From Hoylesella marshii DSM 16973 = JCM 13450 (GTDB lineage Bacteria; Bacteroidota; Bacteroidia; Bacteroidales; Bacteroidaceae): 64,000 bases of DNA. Each line of letters starts with the position of its first letter. Position 1 is the first letter of the stretch. The position numbers and the translations under genes were made by a program. The notes below the pieces were generated by a model, which had not been told where the DNA came from, ran no database searches, and worked only from the letters and a program-made list of their open reading frames with translations. The stretch is taken from positions 1,619,347 to 1,683,346 of the forward strand of contig NZ_GL397214.1 in the NCBI RefSeq assembly GCF_000146675.1. The letters run 5' to 3'. Of this stretch, positions 50,506 to 59,074 are shown piece by piece.

Positions 50506-52317
50506 ATGGACATCAAACAGTATTACGACAACAAACTCGCTCATATCGGTGTACAAACAGCCCGTCTTAAGCATCGCAACCGATGGTTTCTGACCGGCGA
50601 GATAGGATTTTTTGCTGTCTTGATAGGCTTTCTTATCCTTTATACGCTTGTTCCCGGTGGTGCTTGGTGTCTGGTTTGTGCTGCCGCTTGCTTTGCTATT
50701 TATGGGTGCATACGCCTCTTCGATGCGAAAAATAGCCGTCGAATAGAGGCGTTAGGCAAGTTAGAAACCGTTTGCAGAGCAGAGAGGCTGGCACAAGACG
50801 GCGATTTTTCCGCCTTTGGAGATGGCGCCCATTATCTTCATCCCCAACATTCATTCGCTTTAGACCTTGACCTCTTCGGCTCCCAATCACTCTTTCAACG
50901 CCTCAACCGCACGGTTACGACCGCAGGAAGCAACCGTTTGGCATATTATTTAACGACTTTGCCGGCGCAAGATGCAAGAGACGATGCTTGGATAGAAAAG
51001 CAACGAGAGGCCATTGACGAACTTTCCGCAAAAGAAACTTGGCGTTCGGCATTCTGCGCATTGGGCAACGGCAGTGCAAGTTCTATTTCCTCGCAGCAAG
51101 TATCGGAAGCCCTGTCTGCCATGGAGCAGATTTCTTTTCCCGTCATTATCCGCCATCGTCTGCTTCCTATCATTGCCTACGCATCCATCGGTGTATTCTT
51201 CATCTTGGCAGCATGCTGTCTTTTTACCCCGCTCACCGCCACTTTCCCCATCACATGGGCACTGTTGCAGTTTGGTTTCTCATTCTTTCTTGCGGTTAAA
51301 ACGCTGCGAACAACAGGGCAAACGATAGGTCACGTCCTGCGAGAGACCACCGTTTACGTGCAACTGATACGGCATATCACTGCTGCCACATTCGTTTCTC
51401 CTCGCACCCAACAGATTCAAGCCCTTTTGCATGATGCTCCTATCGCTTTCAAAGAGCTGGAAAGCATGTTAAATGCCATCGACCGGAGGGGCAACGTCTT
51501 AGGTATGTTCTTCTCCAATGCCCTTTTCATGAGCGATTTGTTTCTCGTCTGTCGCGTCCGCTCTTGGCTGCAGAGGCATCAAGGCAGAGCCATCGCTTGG
51601 ATAGAAGCCGTCGCCGAAATAGAGGCATTGGTATCTATGGGAGCCTTTCGGTACCAACATCCGGAAGCCCGGGCAGCCGTTGTCACGTCTGCCGACAGCG
51701 TTTGTTATCAAGCACGCGGATTGTATCATCCTTTTCTCTCACCATTGAAAGCTGTGAAAAACGATTTCACCATTGCCGATGGCCATTTCTATGTGATTAC
51801 CGGTGCCAACATGGCCGGTAAAAGCACGTTTCTGCGGGCGTTGGGCATCAACTATATACTCGCCATGAACGGCCTTTGCGTTTTCGCCGACCAGCTTTCA
51901 GTATCCGTTTTCTCACTGTTCAGCAGCATGCGCACAGGCGATGACCTGACCAAAGGTATCTCTTATTTCAACGCCGAATTGCTCCGTCTGCAGCAACTCT
52001 TATCGGAAGCGGCGAAAAACCGGCATACACTCATCATCTTAGATGAGATTCTGAGGGGTACCAATTCGCTCGATAAGCTCAACGGCTCCCTTCTTTTCCT
52101 CGAAGAAGTAGCCCGAATGCCGATTACCGGCGTGATAGCTACCCACGACATAGAACTTTCAAAATTGGAAACAACCCGCCCCGACCGTTTCCACAATTAT
52201 TGTTTTGAAATAGAATTGGGTGCATCAGATGTCTATCCGTATAAGATAACACGCGGCGTTGCCCACAACCAAAATGCCACTTTCTTACTTCGGAAGATGC
52301 TTAAAGAAAGCCATTGA
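50506..52317 (+). CDS. Membrane-anchored MutS-like ATPase
   Basis: From ATG 50506 the 603-aa protein has two membrane segments near 37-75, a clamp-like helical region, two more membrane segments (about 215-265) and a MutS-type ATPase core. Walker A is 'GANMAGKSTFLRALG' near 444, and 'DDLTKGISYFNAELLR' near 487 and Walker B 'LIILDEILRGTNSLDKLNGS' near 512 follow, with H-loop 'GVIATHDIELSKLE'. The DNA mismatch-recognition domain of MutS is absent. It belongs to a Bacteroidota group of membrane MutS-like proteins of unknown role. A GTG at 50464 is a possible longer start. It ends 30 bases before the 22-bp array at 52348. Confidence 0.85.
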   Translation: MDIKQYYDNKLAHIGVQTARLKHRNRWFLTGEIGFFAVLIGFLILYTLVPGGAWCLVCAAACFAIYGCIRLFDAKNSRRIEALGKLETVCRAERLAQDGDFSAFGDGAHYLHPQHSFALDLDLFGSQSLFQRLNRTVTTAGSNRLAYYLTTLPAQDARDDAWIEKQREAIDELSAKETWRSAFCALGNGSASSISSQQVSEALSAMEQISFPVIIRHRLLPIIAYASIGVFFILAACCLFTPLTATFPITWALLQFGFSFFLAVKTLRTTGQTIGHVLRETTVYVQLIRHITAATFVSPRTQQIQALLHDAPIAFKELESMLNAIDRRGNVLGMFFSNALFMSDLFLVCRVRSWLQRHQGRAIAWIEAVAEIEALVSMGAFRYQHPEARAAVVTSADSVCYQARGLYHPFLSPLKAVKNDFTIADGHFYVITGANMAGKSTFLRALGINYILAMNGLCVFADQLSVSVFSLFSSMRTGDDLTKGISYFNAELLRLQQLLSEAAKNRHTLIILDEILRGTNSLDKLNGSLLFLEEVARMPITGVIATHDIELSKLETTRPDRFHNYCFEIELGASDVYPYKITRGVAHNQNATFLLRKMLKESH

Positions 52318-52347
52318 ATATCAGTAACTTACCTTTCCCTTTATCAC

Positions 52348-52422
52348 AGCTATGCTTTTACGCGGTAAAAGCTATCCTTTCACACGCTCAAAGCTATGCT
52401 CTCATCCACTTAAAGCATAGCT
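52348..52422. repeat. 22-bp array, locus 2 (three direct copies plus one inverted)
   Basis: AGCTATGC, AGCTATCC and AGCTATGC start at 52348, 52370 and 52392, and the inverted GCATAGCT is at 52415-52422. The first unit includes the palindrome GCTTTTAC-GCG-GTAAAAGC. The array lies between convergent genes. Confidence 0.9.
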
Positions 52423-52460
52423 CTTACGTTTGATGGGGGTAGCCATTTCATGGCAAACGG

Positions 52461-53573
52461 TCAATGAATGGAGTTTTGAGACTGTTCGGCGGTATATTCC
52501 TTGGTGACGTATCGTTGCCAATAGGCAATGATGAGCGTGGTAAGCGGCAAAGCTATGATGAGGCCGACGAAGCCCAACAATGCTCCCCAGACAGAGAGAG
52601 AAAGCAGCAGAATGGCGGGATTGAGCCGCATGGCCTTACCCATGATACGCGGCGTTACCACCAAGTCGGAAATTAATTGTACGATAAGGAATACCAAAAG
52701 GGCAGGAACAAACACCCACCAGAAGTTCTCTCCCGTTTCGGCAGCTTTGAGTAGAGCTAAAATGGCAGTAGGAACCAAAGCCAATGTGTGCAGATACGGC
52801 ACGAGATTCAGCAAGCCTATCAGGATGCCGAGCCCTATTCCCATGGGGAAATCAATCAGGGTAAAGCCGATGCAAAACAAGATTCCCATGATGAGAGACA
52901 CCAAACTCTGCCCCCGTATGTAGTTGTTCAGCTCGCGTTCCACGTCGTGCATCAGCTCTTTCCAAAAGGGACGGTTCTTTTGGGGGAATATCTTTATCCA
53001 ATTGTTGGTCAGGGTTTCGTAGTCTAAGAGTATGAAGAACATATATAATAAGGTGATGAACGAGGCTACGATGCTCATCACAATGCTCGCTGTTTGCCCC
53101 AATACGGCAAACAATCGGGGCATAGTTGTCTTTACAATGTCGCTGAAATCCTTGCTGTGAAAGAAGCGGGTAATCTCATGCCGGTTATCTTGCAGCCACT
53201 GTTGTATCCATGCTGTCACGCTGTTGGAATGGGTTGTGTCTTTCAAATAGCGGCCGGCCACGTCGGTAAGTCTGTCGAGCTGTTCTATCATCGGCGGAAT
53301 AATGAAGTAGAGAACGCCGCCAATGAGACCGAGAACGGCGACCATGGAAAGGACAATGGCTAAGGCACGCACCCGCACATGCAGCTTGTATTGCACGAAT
53401 CTTACAATGGGATAGAGGAGATAGGCCAGCAGCCATGCCACGAAAAACGGCAGAAGAACATTGCTAAGGTAACTCACGATATAGAGAACAGTTACCACCA
53501 ACAGGGCTATCAGTGCCCAGCGGATAAATCGGTCGAATGTGATTTTCTTGTTAAGCATAACGTTTGATTTCAA
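52461..53573 (-). CDS. AI-2E family (TqsA/PerM-like) permease
   Basis: The 370-aa inner-membrane protein has about seven hydrophobic segments and the family pattern 'LPFFVAWLLAYLLYPIVRFV' near 41, 'NNYIRGQSLVSLIMGILFCI' near 220, 'GLLNLVPYLHTLALVP' near 257, and 'LNPAILLLSLSVWGALLGFV' near 316. Its substrate is not known; E. coli members are linked to AI-2 export or Na/H exchange. ATG at 53558 is an alternative start. It lies 62 bases after tdk in the same direction. Confidence 0.88.
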   Translation of the reverse strand: MKSNVMLNKKITFDRFIRWALIALLVVTVLYIVSYLSNVLLPFFVAWLLAYLLYPIVRFVQYKLHVRVRALAIVLSMVAVLGLIGGVLYFIIPPMIEQLDRLTDVAGRYLKDTTHSNSVTAWIQQWLQDNRHEITRFFHSKDFSDIVKTTMPRLFAVLGQTASIVMSIVASFITLLYMFFILLDYETLTNNWIKIFPQKNRPFWKELMHDVERELNNYIRGQSLVSLIMGILFCIGFTLIDFPMGIGLGILIGLLNLVPYLHTLALVPTAILALLKAAETGENFWWVFVPALLVFLIVQLISDLVVTPRIMGKAMRLNPAILLLSLSVWGALLGFVGLIIALPLTTLIIAYWQRYVTKEYTAEQSQNSIH

Positions 53574-53635
53574 GTTCCGGCAGTTGGCGGGAGACGTATG
53601 ACCATCATTTTTTCCGCCGCACCTCTGCTTCTCTT

Positions 53636-54235
53636 CTATCCGAAAGCATCATTCTGCGGGTTCTCTTGCAGCATCGCCTTTCTGTAACATTCGCGGCAAA
53701 GCGGTTCATACTCGCTTTGCTCGCCTAACAATACCCGCTTTTCGTTGTCTACAGTCCTATGACTCACATAGGCAAGGGCACCGCATTTCACACAGATGGC
53801 ATGCACTTTGGTCACTTCATCTGCGATGGCGCACAGGGCAGGCATAGGGCCAAAAGGCACGCCCTTAAAATCCATATCCAGTCCCGCTATGATAACGCGC
53901 ACGCCACGATAAGCCAACCGGTTGCAAATGCTCACCAGATTGTCGTCGAAAAACTGCGCCTCGTCTATTCCCACTACGTCTATATCCGACGAAAGGAGTA
54001 AGATGGAGGCCGAAGAGTCTATCGGTGTGCAGTGAATAGCATGGCGATCGTGACTCACTACGTCTTCTTCCGAGTAGCGGTTGTCTATCGCCGGTTTGAA
54101 TATCTCTACCTTTTGGCGGGCGAACTTCGCCCTTTTCAGTCGGCGAATCAGCTCTTCTGTCTTGCCGGAGAACATCGAACCGCAGATGACTTCTAGCCTT
54201 CCGGGGTGATGCGTCTCGCCTGTTAAGTTGTCTGT
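53636..54235 (-). CDS. tdk: Thymidine kinase
   Basis: The 199-aa enzyme phosphorylates thymidine. It has the P-loop '[19 protein letters not shown]' near 18, lasso and DEAQ motif '[12 protein letters not shown]' near 88 (Glu base), 'GLDMDFKG' and the zinc-binding cysteines ('[13 protein letters not shown]', 'CRECYRK') near 148 and 185. The ATG at 54235 follows the -7 element by 11 bases, so the 5' leader is about 5 nucleotides. It is divergent from rsmI. Confidence 0.95.
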   Translation of the reverse strand, partial: TDNLTGETHHPGRLEVICGSMFSGKTEELIRRLKRAKFARQKVEIFKPAIDNRYSEEDVVSHDRHAIHCTPIDSSASILLLSSDIDVVGIDEAQFFDDNLVSICNRLAYRGVRVIIAGLDMDFKGVPFGPMPALCAIADEVTKVHAICVKCGALAYVSHRTVDNEKRVLLGEQSEYEPLCRECYRKAMLQENPQNDAFG

Positions 54236-54245
54236 CATTTGCTTA

Positions 54246-54277
54246 CAAAAGTACAAAGACGTTTTAAAAATTGCAAA
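54246..54277 (-). promoter_or_regulatory. tdk promoter (-33 and -7)
   Basis: On the minus strand TTTG (54277-54274) and TACTTTTG (54253-54246) have a 20-base spacer. Confidence 0.75.
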
Positions 54278-54292
54278 GAATCAATTGTTTTT

Positions 54293-54323
54293 TTTGTCGG
54301 TGGGTAATAATTGTCTACATTTG
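54293..54323 (+). promoter_or_regulatory. rsmI promoter (-33 and -7)
   Basis: TTTG (54293-54296) and TACATTTG (54316-54323) have a 19-base spacer. It lies only 16 bases from the divergent tdk -33 element, so the two polymerase sites are back to back. Confidence 0.75.
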
Positions 54324-54418
54324 TCACGTAAACATCAGCCACAGCAGACGTTTTTCCCGCCGTTGTCCGATGGCTGGGAAGGAGCGTTTCCAAGGCTGTT
54401 GCACTACGATAGCATATA

Positions 54419-55114
54419 ATGGGCACTCTATACATTGTACCGACACCGGTAGGAAACATGGAAGACATGACATGGCGTGCCGTCCGTATCCTCAAAGAAG
54501 CTGACCTCGTGTTGGCCGAAGACACGCGCACGTCGGGCAAATTGCTCAAACATTATGACATTCGCAACAAGCTGTTGTCTCACCATAAGTTCAATGAACA
54601 CGGCACATCGGCCAGCATCGTAGAGCGGATAAAGGCCGGAGAAACGGTAGCTCTCATTAGTGATGCAGGTACGCCGGGCATCAGTGACCCGGGGTTTTAC
54701 TTGGTTCGAGAAGCCATTTCGGCAGGTATCACGGTGCAGACACTGCCCGGTGCCACCGCGTTTGTTCCCGCTTTGGTGTCGTCGGGCTTACCTTGTGACC
54801 GCTTCTGCTTCGAGGGTTTCCTGCCGCAAAAGAAGGGACGGCAGACCCGACTCCAAGCACTGAAAGACGAACAGCGTACCATGGTGTTTTATGAGTCTCC
54901 CCATCGGTTGCTGAAAACCTTACATCAGTTTGCCGAAACGTTTGGCCTCGACCGCAAAGTCGCTGTGTGCCGAGAAATCTCGAAGATACATGAGGAGAGC
55001 GTAAGAGGTAACTTAAATGAGGTGATAGACCATTTCACAGAAAATGAACCCAAAGGAGAAATCGTGATACTCCTCGCCGGTTATGATATAAAAAGTCAGA
55101 AAACTAATTCCTGA
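54419..55114 (+). CDS. rsmI: 16S rRNA 2'-O-ribose C1402 methyltransferase
   Basis: The 231-aa tetrapyrrole-methylase-fold enzyme methylates C1402 of 16S rRNA at the P site. It has 'LYIVPTPVGNMEDMTWRAV' near 4, 'EDTRTSGKLLKHY' near 35, 'ALISDAGTPGISDPGFYLVR' near 79, and 'VPGATA'-type 'LPGATAFVPALVSSGLP' near 110, plus 'FYESPHRLLKTL' near 160. The ATG at 54419 agrees with the family start. A lipoprotein gene follows after 4 bases. Confidence 0.96.
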   Translation: MGTLYIVPTPVGNMEDMTWRAVRILKEADLVLAEDTRTSGKLLKHYDIRNKLLSHHKFNEHGTSASIVERIKAGETVALISDAGTPGISDPGFYLVREAISAGITVQTLPGATAFVPALVSSGLPCDRFCFEGFLPQKKGRQTRLQALKDEQRTMVFYESPHRLLKTLHQFAETFGLDRKVAVCREISKIHEESVRGNLNEVIDHFTENEPKGEIVILLAGYDIKSQKTNS

Positions 55115-55118
55115 AGAT

Positions 55119-55970
55119 ATGAAAAAACTAATGATTTTTGCAGTTTGCCTGCTGGCATTTACTGCATGTAAGAACGGGAAATCTCAGACCGATGGTCTTG
55201 AAAGCGCACAGCAGACGGACTCATTGCAAAGGATTATTGCCCAGAAAGATAACGAAATGAACGATATGATGGCAACCCTCAACGAAATACAAGAGGGCTT
55301 TCGCGAAATCAATGAGGCCGAACATAGAGTTGCTATCGTAAAAGACGGAGAGGGAACGAACAAGGCTCAGCAGCTGAAAGAAAACATTCTGTTCATTGCC
55401 CAGACAATGAAACACAACAGAGAGCTGATAGAGAAACTGAGAAAACAAGCCCGACAAAGTTCCGTGAAAGGAGATCAGTTGAAAGAGACGATAGCCAATC
55501 TCACCAAGCAACTTGACCAGAAAGACCAACAACTGCAAAAGTTGAGGGAAGAACTTGATGCCAAAGATATCCATATCTCTGAACTCGACGAGCGGGTAAA
55601 CAACCTCAATTCAAACGTAAACAGCCTAACTGCCGAAAACAAACAGAAGAGTCAGACCATCAATAATCAGGATAAACAACTCAATACGGCATGGTTTGTC
55701 TTCGGAACGAAGAAAGAACTCAAAGAGCAACGCATCTATGTAGACGGCAAAGTGTTGCAGGCAAACTTCAACAAGAACTATTTTACAAAGATAGACATAC
55801 GCATCGATAAGGAGATAAAGCTCTATTCTAAGTGGGCGAAGTTGCTTACCACACATCCATCGGGTAGCTACACGCTGGAAAAAGATGCCAATGGACAGTA
55901 CGTTTTGCGTATCAGTAACCCCCAAATCTTCTGGAGTACCAGCAAATATCTTGTGATGGTAGTGAAATAA
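55119..55970 (+). CDS. Coiled-coil lipoprotein, unknown function
   Basis: The 283-aa product has a lipoprotein signal (lipobox AFTAC, Cys17). A heptad-rich coiled coil follows over about 30-190 ('ETIANLTKQLDQKDQQLQKL', 'ERVNNLNSNVNSLTAENKQK'), then a compact C-terminal domain beginning 'LNTAWFVFGTKKELKEQRIY'. It lies 4 bases after rsmI and its transcript ends at a terminator at 55996. The family is common behind rsmI in Bacteroidales; the function is unknown. Its length suggests a periplasmic spacer or anchor. Confidence 0.8.
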   Translation: MKKLMIFAVCLLAFTACKNGKSQTDGLESAQQTDSLQRIIAQKDNEMNDMMATLNEIQEGFREINEAEHRVAIVKDGEGTNKAQQLKENILFIAQTMKHNRELIEKLRKQARQSSVKGDQLKETIANLTKQLDQKDQQLQKLREELDAKDIHISELDERVNNLNSNVNSLTAENKQKSQTINNQDKQLNTAWFVFGTKKELKEQRIYVDGKVLQANFNKNYFTKIDIRIDKEIKLYSKWAKLLTTHPSGSYTLEKDANGQYVLRISNPQIFWSTSKYLVMVVK

Positions 55971-55995
55971 ACCTCACATCACATATCGCATGACG

Positions 55996-56034
55996 AAAGG
56001 GAACGCAGGCTGTATCGCCTCGTTCCCTTTTCTT
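55996..56034 (+). terminator. Terminator of rsmI-lipoprotein pair
   Basis: AAAGGGAACG (55996-56005) pairs with CGTTCCCTTT (56021-56030) with an inner AGGC/GCCT stem, followed by TCTTGTTTCC. Confidence 0.85.
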
Positions 56035-56097
56035 GTTTCCATCTTTTTATATGCCAAATCACCTGTTTTAGGTATTGCGCAGCATAGCAGAAATGCC

Positions 56098-56105
56098 TAT
56101 TTTTG
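56098..56105 (+). promoter_or_regulatory. Methyltransferase promoter, -7 element
   Basis: TATTTTTG, 50 bases before the ATG at 56155, matches TAnnTTTG. Confidence 0.58.
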
Positions 56106-56154
56106 CCACGTTGGACACCCTGTTTCGTGAACAATTATCTAAACCTTTACCACA

Positions 56155-56952
56155 ATGAAAACGCTATTCAACGAAAAAACAGATTTCGGAAATTGGATTC
56201 CCATGCCGTTCATGCTCATGCTCTACGGAACTTCGGCTGTACTTCTGCTTGCAACCATCTTGCTGTTCGTGATGACGGAAAGTCTATTGTGCCCTTCTGT
56301 CGCATGCCTCTTTTTCCTCCTTGCCTTGGCTTTTACCGTCCACATGCAGCTCTGTCGTTATGCTTTCTCTTTCAAAGGAGGCGGCGTAATGGGCAAGATT
56401 CACGAGTATCTCGTGAGCAAACTCCCTTGGAATGGTGAGGGACAACTCCTTGATATAGGATGTGGAGCAGGCGCATTGAGTATCCGTTGCGCCTTGAGAT
56501 TTCCCCAAGCTCGGATTACGGGCATAGATTATTGGGGTGCAGGATGGAACTATGCACAGGCGCAATGCGAGCGAAACGCTACAATTGAAGGAGTGATAAA
56601 CCGCATGAAGTTTCAAAAGGGCGACGCTGCTGCATTGGATTTTGACGATGAAACCTTCGATGCTGCCGTGAGTAACTTTGTTTTCCATGAGGTGAGAACA
56701 CAGCCGGAGAAACAAAAAGTGGTACGGGAAGCCTTGCGCGTGGTAAGGAAAGGCGGCTCATTTGCTTTCATCGACCTCTTTTCCCGATCCTCTCTTTACG
56801 GCGATATGCAGGCCTTTGTCAATGAGCTGAAAGCTGAAGGAATCAGTGAAATCACCTATATCGCCCATCTGGAACTTACCGATCTCTTCCCGAAAATATT
56901 CCGTGCACCGTGGCTGATGCCAGGTACGGGTATCCTCTATGGCAGGAAATAG
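56155..56952 (+). CDS. Membrane-anchored class I SAM methyltransferase
   Basis: The 265-aa product has two N-terminal hydrophobic segments (about 20-68), then 'QLLDIGCGAGALSIRCALRF' near 97 (motif I), 'ARITGIDYWGAGWNY' (acidic loop), 'GDAAALDFDDETFDAAVSNF' near 158 and 'EALRVVRKGGSFAFIDLF' near 192. The fold matches UbiE/MenG-like methyltransferases; the membrane anchor suggests a lipid or quinone substrate, but none can be read from the sequence. It converges with the helix-hairpin-helix protein gene with a 16-base gap. Confidence 0.85.
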   Translation: MKTLFNEKTDFGNWIPMPFMLMLYGTSAVLLLATILLFVMTESLLCPSVACLFFLLALAFTVHMQLCRYAFSFKGGGVMGKIHEYLVSKLPWNGEGQLLDIGCGAGALSIRCALRFPQARITGIDYWGAGWNYAQAQCERNATIEGVINRMKFQKGDAAALDFDDETFDAAVSNFVFHEVRTQPEKQKVVREALRVVRKGGSFAFIDLFSRSSLYGDMQAFVNELKAEGISEITYIAHLELTDLFPKIFRAPWLMPGTGILYGRK

Positions 56953-56968
56953 CAGCTTTGAATTTATC

Positions 56969-58963
56969 TTAGAATTTATATTTCAGGTGCACTTCCACAT
57001 CGGCCATTGAGCTGTGGTCGATTCGCTGCAGACCATTGCCGATGTGGTTGCGGTCGAAATAGTTGGTAACCCCTGCCTTTGCTTTCCACGAGAAGTGAGT
57101 GCCGAGGGTGGAAGAGACAAACAATGCGTAGCGCATACCTTGCCCATAAAATGACAGGAAACTGAAAGTACGGGGCATGGAATGCTCATACAAATAGATG
57201 CGACTTTGGTAATCGCGGGTATGGAAATAGCCGATGTTGGCATGTATCGTGAGCCATGGTGCAACAATCAATGAGCCGGTTTGATTAAACATCCATCCGT
57301 TGCTTCGTCGTTTGTAGCTTGTCAGCGCAATATCTGCTTGGGTCTTTATGCTCCATCGGTCGGTTTCGCATGTGGCATAGATGCGTCCCCGATGTTCTGT
57401 TTGGCAAATCAGATCGGTTTTCTGCTCGTTATCTTTCTCCCGAATTCTCAGCCTGTATCGTGCGAAAAGCGTCCAATCGCGATACGAAAGCGTGGCCGAT
57501 GCCATCTCATCCCATGCCTGCGAGGCGCGGGAGGCTTGATAACGAGGCCACGGGAAGTAAGCGTAATCGGAATAAAAGTCGAGCAACAGCCGCCGAGAGG
57601 CATCCCAATGGGTGTTGATATATATGCCGCTTTCGTTTTGAACCACACCTCCGTCGCTGAAACTCCTGCTTAATAAAGCCTGATACCGATAGGAATAAAA
57701 CCGTTGAAGCAAAGTTATCGACAGTGAGGAAGAAGCTTTGACAGTGGCGGAGTTAAGCGTTGCCACGTTGCCACAGCCTGTGATGGCCGTCTCACCATTG
57801 AGATGAATGCGCGAAGTGGCGTATCCGTAGTCGAGACCGACGTTCTCGAATCGTCTTCCCAATGGTCGATGCTGTCGGAAAAGCTGTGCGACATGGGGAC
57901 GCAATGGCTTGTTGAACGATGTAAAAAGCCCTGTAACGCCTACGTGGAATCCGCTGTTGAAATAGCGAAAGTGTGTCCCTGCCACGAATTGCGTTGCATT
58001 GTTGTGTCGTTCCATTTCAGTTGTTGTGCGATGATAGCCCGTCTTCAATATAGTAGAAATCGTGCTGCCGTCGGAAGAAAGCGTAGCATCAATGTCCCGA
58101 TAGGATAGGAACAAACTCGCATCAAGGCCTTTCATGAGGGTAACTGTTGCCGCTGCGCCCTGCAAATAGTCAGCTTCGGTGCGTGAAGCGTGTCCTCTGA
58201 TGCTGTTACGGCTTCTGCTTAACATGGCCAACATCATCGTTTTACCCATACCGAAGTCAGTATTGGCCACCAATCCCATACCGAACGACACGCGATACCT
58301 ACCTATGGTGAAGGCTTTTAATTGCCCGATGTCTTGTAAACTCAAATAAAACGAATAGAAATCATATCCTTTTCTGTTGCCCCTATCAAAGAACGGCTCG
58401 CCCGCATCTTGTGCTCCGACGATTCCTAACTGCACTTTCTGCGTGTAGCGGAATAGGTATCTGAGGTCGTGTCTGTAGCGATAGCCTAAGAAACCCTGCC
58501 TATCGCCTCGGCGAGTGTATAGCGGTATGCGGGCGGTTGTGGAGAGTTGGCTGTGTCCATACTGCCATATCTTGCTCAAAGAGGGTAGCGGCGGACGCTC
58601 ACGGCTGCCTGCCCTGCAGAAGAAAGGAAGCAACCGACATTGTAACCGGTCAAGAGAGGGAATGAGAATGAGTTCATCCAGCGTCTTCATGGCTCCGTAT
58701 TTGTACAGATATTCCATGATGTCGGCAATCTGAAAGCTGTTGAGGAAAGGTATGCGTTCTAAGTCTTCGCGAGTGGCGGTGTTGATGTTCAGCGGATGAT
58801 CGGCCAAATCGGAGAGCACTTCATACACCGTTTCATCAGCAGGCTCTGCACCTTCTTCCGTTTCCATCAGTGCATGATAGAGTGTCTGCCAATCGTTTTC
58901 GTCTTGTGCTCGCATGGCTCCTGTTCCGAAGAGCAACAGTAGAAAGGCGAAGAGAGCTTTCAT
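56969..58963 (-). CDS. Helix-hairpin-helix protein with outer-membrane barrel
   Basis: The product is about 664 aa with a signal peptide ('LFAFLLLLFGTGAMRA'). A ComEA-like helix-hairpin-helix pair follows ('HPLNINTATREDLERIPFLN' near 56; 'KTLDELILIPSLDRLQCRLL' near 92), then a C-terminal barrel-like domain of about 500 residues ending 'DVEVHLKYKF'. The terminal aromatic and alternating strands suggest an outer-membrane protein. Bacteroidota members are annotated as HHH-domain proteins of unknown role; a DNA-uptake role by the ComEA analogy is speculative. A start at 58972 is an alternative. Confidence 0.8.
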   Translation of the reverse strand: MKALFAFLLLLFGTGAMRAQDENDWQTLYHALMETEEGAEPADETVYEVLSDLADHPLNINTATREDLERIPFLNSFQIADIMEYLYKYGAMKTLDELILIPSLDRLQCRLLPFFCRAGSRERPPLPSLSKIWQYGHSQLSTTARIPLYTRRGDRQGFLGYRYRHDLRYLFRYTQKVQLGIVGAQDAGEPFFDRGNRKGYDFYSFYLSLQDIGQLKAFTIGRYRVSFGMGLVANTDFGMGKTMMLAMLSRSRNSIRGHASRTEADYLQGAAATVTLMKGLDASLFLSYRDIDATLSSDGSTISTILKTGYHRTTTEMERHNNATQFVAGTHFRYFNSGFHVGVTGLFTSFNKPLRPHVAQLFRQHRPLGRRFENVGLDYGYATSRIHLNGETAITGCGNVATLNSATVKASSSLSITLLQRFYSYRYQALLSRSFSDGGVVQNESGIYINTHWDASRRLLLDFYSDYAYFPWPRYQASRASQAWDEMASATLSYRDWTLFARYRLRIREKDNEQKTDLICQTEHRGRIYATCETDRWSIKTQADIALTSYKRRSNGWMFNQTGSLIVAPWLTIHANIGYFHTRDYQSRIYLYEHSMPRTFSFLSFYGQGMRYALFVSSTLGTHFSWKAKAGVTNYFDRNHIGNGLQRIDHSSMADVEVHLKYKF

Positions 58964-59074
58964 TCCATCCATCTGTTGATAGCGTTTTCAGGTATGATAG
59001 GTGATAAAACGCAGATTCCGCCTTTGCTTCTTATGGCAGAGAAGCCAAGGTTTCAGCGCGTAGAAGCGAAGCCG

